From Treponema sp. (GTDB taxonomy: Bacteria; Spirochaetota; Spirochaetia; Treponematales; Breznakiellaceae): 48,796 nucleotides of DNA. This document shows, one piece after another, positions 1-10,556 of this stretch. Position 1 is the first letter of the stretch. The number at the start of each line of letters is the position of its first letter. A program made the position numbers and the translations under genes. The stretch lies in contig JAITIX010000051.1 of the NCBI GenBank assembly GCA_031279205.1, forward strand, positions 1 to 48,796, read 5' to 3'. The notes under the pieces were generated by a model. That model was not told the DNA's origin, did no database searches, and saw only the letters and a list, made by a program, of their open reading frames with translations.

Positions 1-132
1 GAATGGGCAGAGGATTGGGAGTTTGGCGGCTTATACCACCACCGGCACAGAAGGATGGATGTAGTGGATATCCCACGGAGAGCTATTCTGGAGCTATTCT
101 TCCTCGGCAAGGTCGTTGAATGGGCTAGGTGA
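1..132 (+). CDS. Possible C-terminal fragment of an unknown protein, cut by the window edge
   Basis: Open frame from base 1 to TGA at 130-132 (EWAEDWEFGGLYHHRHRRMDVVDIPRRAILELFFLGKVVEWAR). No recognised family. Confidence 0.25.
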   Translation, partial: EWAEDWEFGGLYHHRHRRMDVVDIPRRAILELFFLGKVVEWAR

Positions 133-238
133 GAGGATCAGACACAGTGGGCAGTGGGCTGGCAAAAGGGTTAGACACAGCGGCGCCTTGATAGAATGTC
201 TTGTATTGTCCTAATATACCTGAAAAAGGAGCGGGACT

Positions 239-2266
239 ATGCTAAAAGCAATGCGAAACATTGGAATTATGGCGCACATTGACGCTGGAAAGACCACTAC
301 TACCGAGCGGATTCTCTACTACACTGGTAAAAGCCACAAGATTGGCGAGGTTGATGATGGCGAGGCAATTATGGACTGGATGGAGCAGGAACAGGAACGG
401 GGTATCACTATCCAGAGTGCGGCTACTACCATCTATTGGAAGAATTTTCAAATAAACATCATTGATACGCCTGGTCATGTTGATTTCACCGCTGAGGTAG
501 AACGCGCGTTGCGCGTGCTTGACGGCGCTATCACCATCTTTGACGCAGTGCGCGGCGTTGAACCTCAGACTGAAACCGTGTGGCGTCAGGCGGAACGTTA
601 CAAGGTTCCATGCATCGGTTATGTAAATAAGATGGACCGTATTGGCGCGGACTTCTACCATGTGTTGGAAGATATCAAGGTAAAGCTGGGAGCAACGCCG
701 ACGCCCTTGCAAGTCCCTATTGGCAAAGAGAGCGGCTTTGAAGGCGTCATCGACCTTATTGATATGAAAGAAATCCGCTGGGATGTCCAAACCGACGGCG
801 AGCGGATGATTGAAAGCCCTATCGCGCCGGAACGAGATACAGTGGCACAGGAATGGCGCGACCGGCTTATCAGCGAGCTTGCTAATGTCTCTGACACCAT
901 TGGCGATAAGTACCTCGCTGGTGAGAACATTGACGCGACCTTGCTCAAGACCGATCTGCGTAAAGCGGTGTTAAGCCGCACGATTCTACCCATGTTTGCG
1001 GGTGCGTCCCGACGGAATATGGGCGTTCAGCCGCTTATTGACGCAGTGCTTGATTTCCTGCCCGCACCTGACGAGGCAGCACCGGCGTTTGCCCATCACC
1101 TCAAAAAGGACGAGACAGTGCTGATTCCCTGCAACCCTAATACCACGCCGCTGGGACTGGTATTCAAGATACAGAACGACCGCGAGGCTGGCGCGTTCTG
1201 TTATGTACGCATGTATTCTGGTTCAATCAAGCCCGGAACCACTGTTTTTAATGTGGGTAAGCATAAACGGGAGCGAGCGAACCGCATCCTGCGTATGCAC
1301 TCCAACAAGTTCGAGCCAATGGACAGCCTTAGCGCCGGGGATATCGGCGTTATTATTGGCATGAAACTGGCGCAAACCGGCGATACGATTGGTACCGAGG
1401 GCTATCCTGTGGTGCTAGAAAAGATGCAGTTCCCGGAACCAGTCATATCAGTCTCAATCGAACCAAAGGCCCTGTCCGAGCAGGACAAACTCAAGGACAT
1501 ACTTGCGCTTCTCTCTCGGGAAGACCCAACCTTTACCACCCGCGATAACGAGGAGACTGGTCAGCTCATCATCTCTGGCATGGGTGAACTGCATCTCGAC
1601 GTATTGGTAACGCGGATTCTCAAGGAGTACAACGTCGGCGCTAAAGTGGGGAATCCACAAGTAACGTACCGCGAGTCAGTGAGCAAGGTGGTGGAGAAGA
1701 CTCAACAGTTTGCGCGCGTCATTGCTGGTAAGGAAAACGCGGCAGCACTCACCTTGCGCGTTACGCCGATGGAGCGTGGCACTGGCAATCAGTACACCTG
1801 CGAGGCAAAGACGCGGGACATACCGCCTGAGATACTCGACGCAGTGGAACGTGGTGTTAGCAATGCTCTGAAATCTGGCATAGTTCTGGGCTATCCCTGT
1901 ATTGATGTAAGCGTAACCCTCATAGACATTCATTACTCGGAACTGACCGGCACAGAGTTCTCGTTTGAAGCCTGCGCCAGCCTGTGTTTTGACGAAGCCT
2001 GCCGGGACGCGGGTCCTATTCAGCTTGAGCCTATTATGACAGTTGAGCTTAGTTCCCCGCATGAGTTTGTTGGTGATGTGATCAGTCTTGTTACTCAGCG
2101 TGGAGGGCAGGTTTTGAGCATTGACTCAAAGCCGTATATAGATCAGGTAAAGGCGCTGGCACCTATGGCGAAGATGTTTGGTTTTATGACCTTCCTGCGC
2201 TCGGCAAGTCAGGGGCGGGCAAGCTTCACGATGGAGTTTGCCCACTTCGAGAAACTGGGCAAATAG
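239..2266 (+). CDS. Elongation factor G-like translational GTPase (second/spd-type EF-G suspected)
   Basis: 675 aa; G1 AHIDAGKTT, switch [17 protein letters not shown]; preceded by aaaggagcggg RBS. Confidence 0.93.
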   Translation: MLKAMRNIGIMAHIDAGKTTTTERILYYTGKSHKIGEVDDGEAIMDWMEQEQERGITIQSAATTIYWKNFQINIIDTPGHVDFTAEVERALRVLDGAITIFDAVRGVEPQTETVWRQAERYKVPCIGYVNKMDRIGADFYHVLEDIKVKLGATPTPLQVPIGKESGFEGVIDLIDMKEIRWDVQTDGERMIESPIAPERDTVAQEWRDRLISELANVSDTIGDKYLAGENIDATLLKTDLRKAVLSRTILPMFAGASRRNMGVQPLIDAVLDFLPAPDEAAPAFAHHLKKDETVLIPCNPNTTPLGLVFKIQNDREAGAFCYVRMYSGSIKPGTTVFNVGKHKRERANRILRMHSNKFEPMDSLSAGDIGVIIGMKLAQTGDTIGTEGYPVVLEKMQFPEPVISVSIEPKALSEQDKLKDILALLSREDPTFTTRDNEETGQLIISGMGELHLDVLVTRILKEYNVGAKVGNPQVTYRESVSKVVEKTQQFARVIAGKENAAALTLRVTPMERGTGNQYTCEAKTRDIPPEILDAVERGVSNALKSGIVLGYPCIDVSVTLIDIHYSELTGTEFSFEACASLCFDEACRDAGPIQLEPIMTVELSSPHEFVGDVISLVTQRGGQVLSIDSKPYIDQVKALAPMAKMFGFMTFLRSASQGRASFTMEFAHFEKLGK

Positions 2267-2280
2267 TCTAAGGAGTTACT

Positions 2281-3393
2281 ATGCGTATTGATTACTTTAT
2301 GCCTACCAGAGTTGTGATGGGCGAGAACTGCGTATTTGAAAATCGTGAGCTTTTTGCTGGTCTTGGTAAAAAGGCACTGCTCGTAACAGGAAGAAAATCC
2401 GCAAAACTGAGCGGCGCTCAGGCTGATGTGGAAAAGGCGCTTGCCGCTAATGGCCAGGCAAGGGCGCTCTACGACAAGGTGATGAGTAACCCAAGCGTGG
2501 AATGTATCCGCGAAATCGCGAGTGTGATAGCAGCGGAGCAGTGCAACTTTGTGATCGCTATTGGCGGCGGTTCGCCGCTGGACGCGGGTAAGGCCGCAGC
2601 CGCACTAGCCTGTGCGCCGGAAACTGAGTCGGCTGCGCTGTTTTCTACGAGTTTCACTTCGGCTCTGCCCATTGTGGCAATCCCAAGCACCGCCGGAACC
2701 GGCTCGGAAGTTACCCGAAACGCAGTACTGACTAACCACCAGGCCAAGACCAAGGCTTCAATGGCTGGACCAGCCATGTTTCCCCGTTGCGCGTTTCTGG
2801 ACGCCAGATACCTGAGTACGCTTTCCCTGAGTACCACCATTAACACTGCTGTTGACGCCCTGTCCCACGCCATTGAAGGTATGCTCTCAATGCGGGCATC
2901 ACTGTTCAGCGATATACTGGCAAAAGAAAGCATTGCCCTCATCGCTAAGTGCTATCGACGAGGAGATTTGGAGCGCCAAACACGGGAAGAACTACTCAGC
3001 GCTTCCACTCTGGCCGGCATGGTGATCACCAACGCCGGAACAGTCGCGGTTCACGCCATGGGTTACATGCTTACCTATAACCGAAACATCGACCACGGAC
3101 GCACCGCCGAGCTGCTCTTGGGCGAATTTCTTAGGTTCGCTCAAAAAACAGAGCAGAGTAAACATGCAGGCCGAATCAATGAAATCCTCACAAGTCTCAA
3201 CATGAGAAGCCTTGACGAGTTCTGCGCGGTTCTGGACACGCTATTCAGAGCGTCGGGACCACGTGAACGCTTTGAGCGCTCCGAACTTGAAGCTTATGCC
3301 GCCCAAGCAGTTACGGCGAAAAACATAACCAACGGCATTGTTAAACCAAGCGAGCAAGACATTTTTGACATTTTTGTGAAATCCCTCATGTGA
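2281..3393 (+). CDS. Iron-containing alcohol dehydrogenase
   Basis: 370 aa; GGGSPLDAGKAAA, PSTAGTGSEVTRNAV, DALSHAIEG motifs. Confidence 0.9.
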   Translation: MRIDYFMPTRVVMGENCVFENRELFAGLGKKALLVTGRKSAKLSGAQADVEKALAANGQARALYDKVMSNPSVECIREIASVIAAEQCNFVIAIGGGSPLDAGKAAAALACAPETESAALFSTSFTSALPIVAIPSTAGTGSEVTRNAVLTNHQAKTKASMAGPAMFPRCAFLDARYLSTLSLSTTINTAVDALSHAIEGMLSMRASLFSDILAKESIALIAKCYRRGDLERQTREELLSASTLAGMVITNAGTVAVHAMGYMLTYNRNIDHGRTAELLLGEFLRFAQKTEQSKHAGRINEILTSLNMRSLDEFCAVLDTLFRASGPRERFERSELEAYAAQAVTAKNITNGIVKPSEQDIFDIFVKSLM

Positions 3394-3436
3394 TTGAGGG
3401 GTACGACATAACGCACCCCTACAGCATAAGGTTGCG

Positions 3437-4609
3437 TTATCGCACGGCTTTAGCCAGGGAGCAGATGCGTTCAGCCATTTTGTCCAGAGCAACCTGCTCC
3501 ATCACATGGCCGAGTTCATGCGCAACTCTCGGCATACCGTAGACAACAGCGCTGGCCTCGTCCTGACCAATGGTGAGACCGCCTTCGTGGTAAATCGTGC
3601 CGAGCTGTTCAGCGCCGTCGCGTCCCATACCGGTCATAATGACGCCGAGTGCGTGGTTAGTGTAGGCCTTAGCGACTGATGCGAACAATACATCAGCGGA
3701 AGGCCGGTGTCCGCTCACTGGTGGATCGTCGGAAAGGTGAACAATGGATGCGAGAGGCTTCCGCTCCACCTCAAGATGCTTGTTACCTTGAGCAATAAGG
3801 ATACGACCTGGTTTAATCAGGTCTCCTTCCTCAGCTTCCTTCACCTCAAGGGGGCAGGCGCGATCAAGGCTCTTGGCAAACTCATTCGTAAAGCCAGGGG
3901 GCATGTGCTGAACAACCACAATGGGAACTTTGAGATCAGCGTCAAGATGAGCAAACACCTGCCTCAGTGCGTCAGGCCCGCCGGTTGAAATACCAATGGC
4001 AATGATTTCCGTTTTGCCCGGCTTACGCAGAGGCGTGGGGGCTGTTACCGGGCTTGAACTTGACGAGATAAACCCGCTCAGGGTCTGTCTGATATTTTCA
4101 GCGCTATGCAAGGAGAAGGACAACGAACTTGTCGCAGAAAGGGGCGGCGTCAATGTGGACGCTGCCGGGGTATCTGACGACTTCTTCTTGCGCATCCTAC
4201 GATAACGGCCGCCGTAGCCCAAGAGCATGTGTATAAGGCTATCTTTCACCAGATGGATGTCCGTTGATATGGAACCGGATGGCTTTTGGATAAAGTCAGA
4301 CGCACCCAAGGCCAGCGCTTCCATGGTTATTTCCGCTCCACTAGAGGCCACTGACGAGAGAATGATAACTGGAATCGTGATTCCCCGTTTCTTGCGTTCC
4401 TTGAGGAACTCAATACCATTCATTTCCGGCATCTCAAGATCAAGCACGATAATATCAGGCTCAACAAGGGGAATCTTCCGTAAAGCAAATATCCCGTTCA
4501 TGGCTTTGTCGGCAATAGCCAATCCTGGGGTCATCTCTATCATTTTACCAATGAGGTTACGCATAAGCGCCGAATCATCAACAATCAATACGCCAATGTC
4601 ATCAGCCAT
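3437..4609 (-). CDS. cheB: Chemotaxis response regulator protein-glutamate methylesterase CheB
   Basis: Receiver domain (VLIVDDSALMRN) plus methylesterase domain (GISTGGPDALRQV, VVQHMPPGFT, GMGRDGAEQL). Internal ATG at 4609 (MADDIGVL) preferred to the 4651 ORF start. Confidence 0.93.
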   Translation of the reverse strand: MADDIGVLIVDDSALMRNLIGKMIEMTPGLAIADKAMNGIFALRKIPLVEPDIIVLDLEMPEMNGIEFLKERKKRGITIPVIILSSVASSGAEITMEALALGASDFIQKPSGSISTDIHLVKDSLIHMLLGYGGRYRRMRKKKSSDTPAASTLTPPLSATSSLSFSLHSAENIRQTLSGFISSSSSPVTAPTPLRKPGKTEIIAIGISTGGPDALRQVFAHLDADLKVPIVVVQHMPPGFTNEFAKSLDRACPLEVKEAEEGDLIKPGRILIAQGNKHLEVERKPLASIVHLSDDPPVSGHRPSADVLFASVAKAYTNHALGVIMTGMGRDGAEQLGTIYHEGGLTIGQDEASAVVYGMPRVAHELGHVMEQVALDKMAERICSLAKAVR

Positions 4610-4620
4610 ACTCCCTCCAA

Positions 4621-5442
4621 TTAAATAAATTTTCGATATAGGGTAGCCCACTCGGTTTTTACAAACTCAAACTGGGTATCCATGCCAAAGAGAGACTCAG
4701 AATGGCCTATAAACAGAAAGGATTTTAGAGCCATTGAATCCCAGAAACGCTTGATAACTGCGACCTGCGCGATTTCATCAAAATAGATAATCACATTCCG
4801 ACAAAATATTATGTCAAGATTACGCTGCCCAGAGTCGTTTTTAAGGTTGTGATAGTCAAAACGTATCTTGGACATAAGCGTCGGCTTCATCTTGTATCCA
4901 CCCGCTACCTTGTCGCAATATTTCCGCAGATAGTCATCAGGAATGCCACTGATGCGGCTATCCGCGTAGAAGCCCTCTTTCGCAGTCATAAGGCACTTGA
5001 GGCTGATATCACTCGCCACGATCTCAAATCTAAAGTTGGGCGGTAGAATATCACTCAAGAGCATAGCGATACTGTAGGGTTCTTCGCCAGTGGAACAGCC
5101 CGCACTCCAGATACGCAGGGTATTATTGAAAGAACTATGTTTCAGCTTGATAAGCTCAGGCACGACAAACTTCTCAAGCGTATCAAAGTGTCCTTTATTC
5201 CGAAAAAAACTGGTGAGATTCGTGGTAACAGAGTCAAGAAATGTCTTAAACTCCTCCTTATCCTTTGAAACCATATCAAAATACGCTCGCACCGAATCAG
5301 CCCGCTTCTCCCGCAGATGCTCCCGTAGCCTGCTTTCCAGTATGGGGCGATTCGTAGCAGTAAACTGGATACCACTCGCGTTATAGATAAGTGCACGATA
5401 TAACTCAAACTCAGCGTCGTTAAGAAAACCAACGTCTGCCAT
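4621..5442 (-). CDS. cheR: Chemotaxis protein methyltransferase CheR
   Basis: 273 aa; WSAGCSTGEEPYSIAM, IIFCRNVIIYFD motifs; adjacent to cheB. Confidence 0.93.
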   Translation of the reverse strand: MADVGFLNDAEFELYRALIYNASGIQFTATNRPILESRLREHLREKRADSVRAYFDMVSKDKEEFKTFLDSVTTNLTSFFRNKGHFDTLEKFVVPELIKLKHSSFNNTLRIWSAGCSTGEEPYSIAMLLSDILPPNFRFEIVASDISLKCLMTAKEGFYADSRISGIPDDYLRKYCDKVAGGYKMKPTLMSKIRFDYHNLKNDSGQRNLDIIFCRNVIIYFDEIAQVAVIKRFWDSMALKSFLFIGHSESLFGMDTQFEFVKTEWATLYRKFI

Positions 5443-5451
5443 ATCTTTATA

Positions 5452-6063
5452 CTAAGGCTTAGTTGCAACACTGTCAACAACATGATGCGTGGTCGCGCTC
5501 AATTGACGGATGCAGAGCGCCGAGCTCTGTTTTAGTTCCCCCACTTCGGAACGCTTAAGCACCGTTAGCCTGAATATAGCCAGCTCCAAAAGGCCGTAAA
5601 GCAAATCTCCGGCCTCCCGCACGTTAAGCGGCATAAGCTCGCCAGCGCGAATCCCGTCAATGATCATGCTTGAAAAAATATGCCGCATCCTTATGGTTCG
5701 GCGCTTAACCAGCTTATTGGCATCATCCTGCAAAAGTAGGTAATCCCGAATCACCAGAAGCAGACGGCGGTTCTCCTCCAGCCGCGCGATGATTAGAGCG
5801 AAAACCGACGTCAGCTTATCCACACTGCTAAGCGAGGCATCCTGCCGCACTGAATGGACATCAGCCTCAATGGTTCCCATAAACTGCTTGATACTGTAGT
5901 TGAATATCTCTTTTTTATTATTAAAGTAAGTATACAGTATGGTTCTGGTTATACCGCAGAGGTCTGCAATCTTCTGGAAAGTCGCGTTCTCAAAGCCCTC
6001 GCTTACAAACACGTCCAGCGCTTTTTCCAATATGTCCCAGCGCCGTTTTTCATGCTCTACCAT
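5452..6063 (-). CDS. TetR family transcriptional regulator
   Basis: N-terminal HTH (ILEKALDVFVSEGFENATFQKIADLCGITRTILYTYFNNKKEIF). Start placed at the MVEHEKRR Met rather than 6171. Confidence 0.88.
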   Translation of the reverse strand: MVEHEKRRWDILEKALDVFVSEGFENATFQKIADLCGITRTILYTYFNNKKEIFNYSIKQFMGTIEADVHSVRQDASLSSVDKLTSVFALIIARLEENRRLLLVIRDYLLLQDDANKLVKRRTIRMRHIFSSMIIDGIRAGELMPLNVREAGDLLYGLLELAIFRLTVLKRSEVGELKQSSALCIRQLSATTHHVVDSVATKP

Positions 6064-7243
6064 AAGGCCATCCCAGGTGATCATACACAAAGAAATATGA
6101 CCGAAGCGCCCCATTGGTAAGCTCACGACAGGAATCCGCTTTTCTGCCGAAAAACGACTCGAAACCCGCATGATCGCTTATAACCCCAAGCCTCCATCCG
6201 GGGAAATTCCGGCTCAGGACTTCCATCTCCTGATAAGTACGCTCCGAATCAGCGCGAACCCCCAGACGTTTCCCATAGGGCGGGTTAGTGATGATGAAAC
6301 CCACGTCAGAAGTCGGGGCGTGGACAGCCTTCATCGCCAGCGCGTGAAAGTCCGGCAGCCACGGAAGCGGCACTGGATCGCCGACAACTTCTTTACCCAG
6401 CGCAAGCGAATATGCACGCTGGGCATTGACGCGCGCAATACGCACAAGCTCGGCGTCCGCATCGCTTCCAAATATCCGCATGGTTCTGGAGAAATCGACC
6501 TTTGCGGCAAGCTCTTCCCGAACCATACGCTCAATCTCTGGATCAGCTATGCCCAGATCAGAAAGCGCGAAACCCCGCCCCAGCCCCGGAGCCATATCCC
6601 AGGCATAGATCACGGCTTCAATAGCAAGCGTACCAGAGCCGCAAAAGGGATCGTAGAGGGGAAACTTCCGCCGCCAGCCCGCAAGCAGAAGCAGCGCCGC
6701 CGCGGTCGTTTCCCGCAGCGGCGCGACACCACCTTCACGGCGATAACCGCGCTTGAAGAGCGCCTCTCCCGACAGGTCAAGGAGCAGAGAAGCCTCGTCC
6801 TTTTCAATATAGACCCTGAGTTCCGCGTGTTTGATCGTGTCAGGAAGTCGCGACTGCTTATACGCCGCGCAGAGCCGCACAGCGGCAGCCTTGTGCGTCA
6901 TGGCCTGCACTGTGGTCTCGGCTTGTAAACGGGAATGATTCACGCGAACCTTGGCTACACGCAGCCCCATAGCTTTTGGGATAAAGGCTTCCCATTCAAT
7001 GGCGCTCGTTCCCTCAAACAGGGCGTCAAAGTCCGGCGCGGCAAAGCGTCCAACCTCAAGAAGCACGCGGTCAGCGGCGCGAAGGCTCATAAGGGCGCGA
7101 TAGAGTCCCGCAAGATCAGCGCAGAACCTCACACGGCCAAAACGCGCGTCCAGCACAGGAAATTCCAGTTTCCTGAGTTCATTTGCAACAACTTTCTCCA
7201 CACCACCAGCGCAGAGCGCCACAGCGTTCATCATGCTTTGCAT
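6050..7243 (-). CDS. THUMP-domain class I SAM-dependent RNA methyltransferase (RlmL/YpsC-like)
   Basis: 397 aa; YDPFCGSGTLAIEA, IITNPPYGKRLG motifs. Confidence 0.9.
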   Translation of the reverse strand: MQSMMNAVALCAGGVEKVVANELRKLEFPVLDARFGRVRFCADLAGLYRALMSLRAADRVLLEVGRFAAPDFDALFEGTSAIEWEAFIPKAMGLRVAKVRVNHSRLQAETTVQAMTHKAAAVRLCAAYKQSRLPDTIKHAELRVYIEKDEASLLLDLSGEALFKRGYRREGGVAPLRETTAAALLLLAGWRRKFPLYDPFCGSGTLAIEAVIYAWDMAPGLGRGFALSDLGIADPEIERMVREELAAKVDFSRTMRIFGSDADAELVRIARVNAQRAYSLALGKEVVGDPVPLPWLPDFHALAMKAVHAPTSDVGFIITNPPYGKRLGVRADSERTYQEMEVLSRNFPGWRLGVISDHAGFESFFGRKADSCRELTNGALRSYFFVYDHLGWPYGRA

Positions 7244-7245
7244 AG

Positions 7246-8559
7246 CTAAAACACCAGTTCCGCAACACCCACAGGTCGTATCCGCAGTACGGTAAGCGCG
7301 CCCACGCCAAAGACTGCTTCCATGCTTTGTCGGTATGCGTCAAGCGCCTCAAGTGGAATATATGCCTGTATGGTTCCGGCGAAACCGCCGCCATGCACAC
7401 GACATGCGCCATGAATCTTTTTCCGGTCAATAAACTCCTGAGTGAGCGCCAGCGCGAGACTGATGCCCTGTTCACACGGATTCTTTGGAGCATACACATT
7501 CTGTAGAAGTTCCCACGATGACGCACCTGATTGACGTACCAGTTCAAAGTATCTTTGTTCCATAGCCCCTCCTCTGGTGTGTACCACCTCTTCCAGCAGC
7601 ATACGCATATTGTCAACACGCTCATTTTCGTTATAGAAATGCAGCGCGCGAAGTATGGCGCGGTCGCCAAAAATTGCGCGTAACTCAGCAGCATGACTGA
7701 TGAGCAGCGCGCCGTCCACCTCCCGCAGTACATCCTTGCCAAAGTGCTGGGCAATGGCCTTCATCTCTTCAGGAATAGCAGCGTAGTCAGCAGTGAGATC
7801 AACGTGACTGCCGCGTGTGTTTATCACACAAAGGATGTAACCAAGCGCCTCAAGGTCAAAGTCGAGCTGTTTGACAAGCGGCTCGGCGGGATCGGCAAAG
7901 TCAATGGCAATCGCGCCTCCAAAGGCGCACGCGCACTGGTCCATAAGTCCGCAGGGCTTGCCAAAGTATTCGTTCTCAGCCTTCTGACAAATCTGGGCAA
8001 TCTCCAGCGCGGTGAGCTTACCCTCGCCATAGAGCGTATCGAATATCTTGCACAACAGCACTTCCACCGCTGCCGACGACGACAGGCCTGAACCACGCAA
8101 CACCGTAGGGTTCGCATTTGCCGTGAACCCTCCAACTGCTACACCCCGCCGCACGAAGTCAGCAGCAATGCCGCGTACCAATGCTTCAGTCATGCCTTGT
8201 TCAGACGGACGAGCGGAAAGGTCTGAGACATCAATCTCTACATCAGGATACCCAGTGGAACGGAAGAACACGATCCTGTCATCCCGTTTGGAAGCCACCG
8301 CTACCGAGTCCAGTTGTATAGACGCGGCAAGTACCTTACCTCGGTTATGGTCAGTATGGTTTCCGCCAAGTTCAGTGCGCCCTGCGGCGGTGAAGACGCG
8401 CAGGTCAGCGTCGCCAGCCACCTGAAGCTCGGCCAGTCCCGCAATGAGCGCGGAGTAGCGCGTGCGCGCTTCAGCAACGCCGGCCTTGCCATAGAGAGAC
8501 GCGAAAAGCGGCTCAGACTCTGGCGCGTTGATACGTTCTGTCAAATCTTTACTGTTCAT
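7246..8559 (-). CDS. galK: Galactokinase
   Basis: 437 aa; GRTELGGNHTDHN, VLRGSGLSSSAAVEV, CRVHGGGFAGTIQ GHMP-kinase motifs. Confidence 0.92.
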   Translation of the reverse strand: MNSKDLTERINAPESEPLFASLYGKAGVAEARTRYSALIAGLAELQVAGDADLRVFTAAGRTELGGNHTDHNRGKVLAASIQLDSVAVASKRDDRIVFFRSTGYPDVEIDVSDLSARPSEQGMTEALVRGIAADFVRRGVAVGGFTANANPTVLRGSGLSSSAAVEVLLCKIFDTLYGEGKLTALEIAQICQKAENEYFGKPCGLMDQCACAFGGAIAIDFADPAEPLVKQLDFDLEALGYILCVINTRGSHVDLTADYAAIPEEMKAIAQHFGKDVLREVDGALLISHAAELRAIFGDRAILRALHFYNENERVDNMRMLLEEVVHTRGGAMEQRYFELVRQSGASSWELLQNVYAPKNPCEQGISLALALTQEFIDRKKIHGACRVHGGGFAGTIQAYIPLEALDAYRQSMEAVFGVGALTVLRIRPVGVAELVF

Positions 8560-8731
8560 ATTTGCTCCCGTATAAAGTTATGGATTGAGTTTAGCATGGT
8601 GAAGGTACGAATGTCTTGTACAGACTTGTGAAGAAGAGTCCGCGAATTACCCGAATAGCTTAGATAGCTCTATCCAGCCTCCGTTTATCCAGCCCTATAC
8701 ATGATTCAATCAGCTTTTAGGTATGATTCAA

Positions 8732-9484
8732 TTATGTCTGAACAGAACGAGTTCCGCTTGAAACAGCCTCAGTTATTAGTAAAAACCGTCCTGCGTCTGA
8801 ATACACTGAAATATCCCTGCTTTGCGCCACATTGCTCACGCCGAAGGAGCCGCGATCCCAGCGCAAGCCGTCAAGCGGCCACTTGAGGCCGTGGCTTCGC
8901 GCGTTCCATGGACTGTCGCCCAGGGGGAACAGCGAGACAAGGCTCCCGCGCGGGAGCGACAGGCTAATCTGCCGCTGTTCCCGCAGGCAGTAGCTATCCG
9001 CGTTTCTCGTGATCCAGCGGTCGGGGCAGCGTTCCCGCTCAAAGAGTGCGCGAATAGCGAAGAGGTGGTCGAGCCGACCGCCGCCGCCGCCAATGAGCCA
9101 GGTTTCCTGAGCGCCCTGTTCCCAGAGCAGCGCGAGAGCAAGCTCAGTGTCGGTGTAGTCCTTGTCCACTGGATAGCGTATCACGCGCTCTGGTGGATAT
9201 TGCGCAAGCCGCGCCAGAGCGTCGAGTGAGTCCATATCGCCCACGACCCAGTCCGGCGCAATTCCAGCCGCCTCTGCCGCGATAAGCCCTGAATCAGCCG
9301 CCACGACAAGGAGCGAACACCGCGTTTCCAGAGGTTCCCGTGCGCTTGCCAGTAGTCGGCGGCATTGTTCAGGGCGCGGGCATTCCCCACCAATAAACGC
9401 GATGCCACGTGTAATTGCCGTTGTTATAGTCTTTCCTCCATTTCCTTCTATAAATATACGATTATACACTGGGGTCAGAGACAT
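8732..9484 (-). CDS. Thiamine pyrophosphokinase (thiamine diphosphokinase)
   Basis: VVAADSGLIAAEAAGIAPDWVVGDMDSLD, DKDYTDTELAL, GGGGGRLDH. True start uncertain, probably inside 9484 because the annotated start lies in repeat-like sequence. Confidence 0.85.
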   Translation of the reverse strand: MSLTPVYNRIFIEGNGGKTITTAITRGIAFIGGECPRPEQCRRLLASAREPLETRCSLLVVAADSGLIAAEAAGIAPDWVVGDMDSLDALARLAQYPPERVIRYPVDKDYTDTELALALLWEQGAQETWLIGGGGGRLDHLFAIRALFERERCPDRWITRNADSYCLREQRQISLSLPRGSLVSLFPLGDSPWNARSHGLKWPLDGLRWDRGSFGVSNVAQSRDISVYSDAGRFLLITEAVSSGTRSVQT

Positions 9485-9572
9485 GGGTGTCAGGCGTGGG
9501 TGCCAGAGACATGGCGCCAGACACCGGGGTCAGGCGTGGGTGCCGGAGACGCGGTGCCAGACACTGGGATTA
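9470..9572. repeat. Degenerate GTGCCAGACAC/GGGGTCAGAGACATGG-type repeat block
   Basis: ggggtcagagacatgggtgtcaggcgtgggtgccagagacatggcgccagacaccggggtcaggcgtgggtgccggagacgcggtgccagacactggg: recurring GTGYCAGRSAC cores. Confidence 0.75.
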
Positions 9573-9629
9573 CGGATTCTCACCAATTGAAGCAGGCTTT
9601 TGGTGCAACAATCAGTGTAATCCACGCAA

Positions 9630-9818
9630 GCGGAAATGAATCATTTTCAGGCGGAAATGGTTCATTTTCAGGCGGAAACGGTTCGTTTTCAGGCGGAAAT
9701 AGTTCATTTTCAGGCGGAAACGGTTCGTTTTCAGGCGGAAATAGTTCATTTTCAGGCGGAAATGGATCATTTTCAGGCGGAAATGGATCATTTTCAGGCG
9801 GAAATAGTTCATTTTCAG
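9630..9818. repeat. Tandem array, 9 x 21 bp (GCGGAAATGGTTCATTTTCAG consensus)
   Basis: Nine consecutive 21-bp units with no indels, followed by gcgggg. Confidence 0.97.
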
Positions 9819-9829
9819 GCGGGGCATAT

Positions 9830-9905
9830 CGGACACTGGGCGCCAGAGGCATGGTGCCAGACACTGGGGGTTGAGGTGTGGTGCAGAGACATTGGGGTCA
9901 GAGGC
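9830..9905. repeat. Second GTGCCAGACAC-type repeat block flanking the 21-bp array
   Basis: ggacactgggcgccagaggcatggtgccagacactgggggttgaggtgtggtgcagagacattggggtcagagg. Confidence 0.7.
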
Positions 9906-9964
9906 GCTGCTACTTGACCGCGATTAAGCGACTAGATACCATGACGCCTTGAGGAGAGTTAAGT

Positions 9965-10549
9965 ATGCCACGAATAAAAAGCGCACTGGAACTTGCCCTG
10001 GAGCGAACTGAATCCGTACAGAGCGACAAAGCCGGTATCGGACAGTTTGAGGCGAAACAGCGGGGTAAGAAGTTAGCCAATGAATTTTTAAGCGATCCGC
10101 AAATGTCGCTTGGAGAAGCCATAAAGAAGACGCCAAAAGAGGAACGGGCAAGCCTGAAACAGGGTATTTTCGATGTACTTGTTACCCAGATCACAGTTCC
10201 AACTTCCCGTGATGGTATGAAACGGCTTGAGGCTATTGGCAATGGACTGCAAACCATGATTGTCGACGCGGGCTTTAAGACGCTCTACCGCCAGCTTACC
10301 CAAGCGCTGTCCCATTATCTTGATGAGGCAGACCGCTATGCCGAGGCGATTCAGCGGCAGTATGAGCCAAAACTTCGGCAGAAGGAAGCGGAACTTTCCC
10401 GCCGCTTTGGTCGGGAAGTCCGGCTTGATCCACTTCAAGACCCGGAGTTTGTCAACTTCTATAACCAGAATATGAATACCCTCAAAGCGAACTACCAAGC
10501 TGCCATCACGCAGGTACGCGAACAGGCGCGGGCGCTATTTCACCCTTAA
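9965..10549 (+). CDS. Hypothetical protein, charged/helical
   Basis: 194 aa ORF with ATG preceded by gaggagagtt RBS; no recognised domain. Confidence 0.75.
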   Translation: MPRIKSALELALERTESVQSDKAGIGQFEAKQRGKKLANEFLSDPQMSLGEAIKKTPKEERASLKQGIFDVLVTQITVPTSRDGMKRLEAIGNGLQTMIVDAGFKTLYRQLTQALSHYLDEADRYAEAIQRQYEPKLRQKEAELSRRFGREVRLDPLQDPEFVNFYNQNMNTLKANYQAAITQVREQARALFHP

Positions 10550-10556
10550 AACAAAA

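Noticed and set aside
6170-6928. 252-aa plus-strand ORF
   Set aside because: Antisense to the THUMP methyltransferase; composition artefact.
9580-9864. Minus-strand PPENEPF-repeat protein (and the HFQAE frame at 9636..9917)
   Set aside because: The 21-bp period keeps several frames open automatically, and the substitution pattern fits the plus GGNGSFS frame better.
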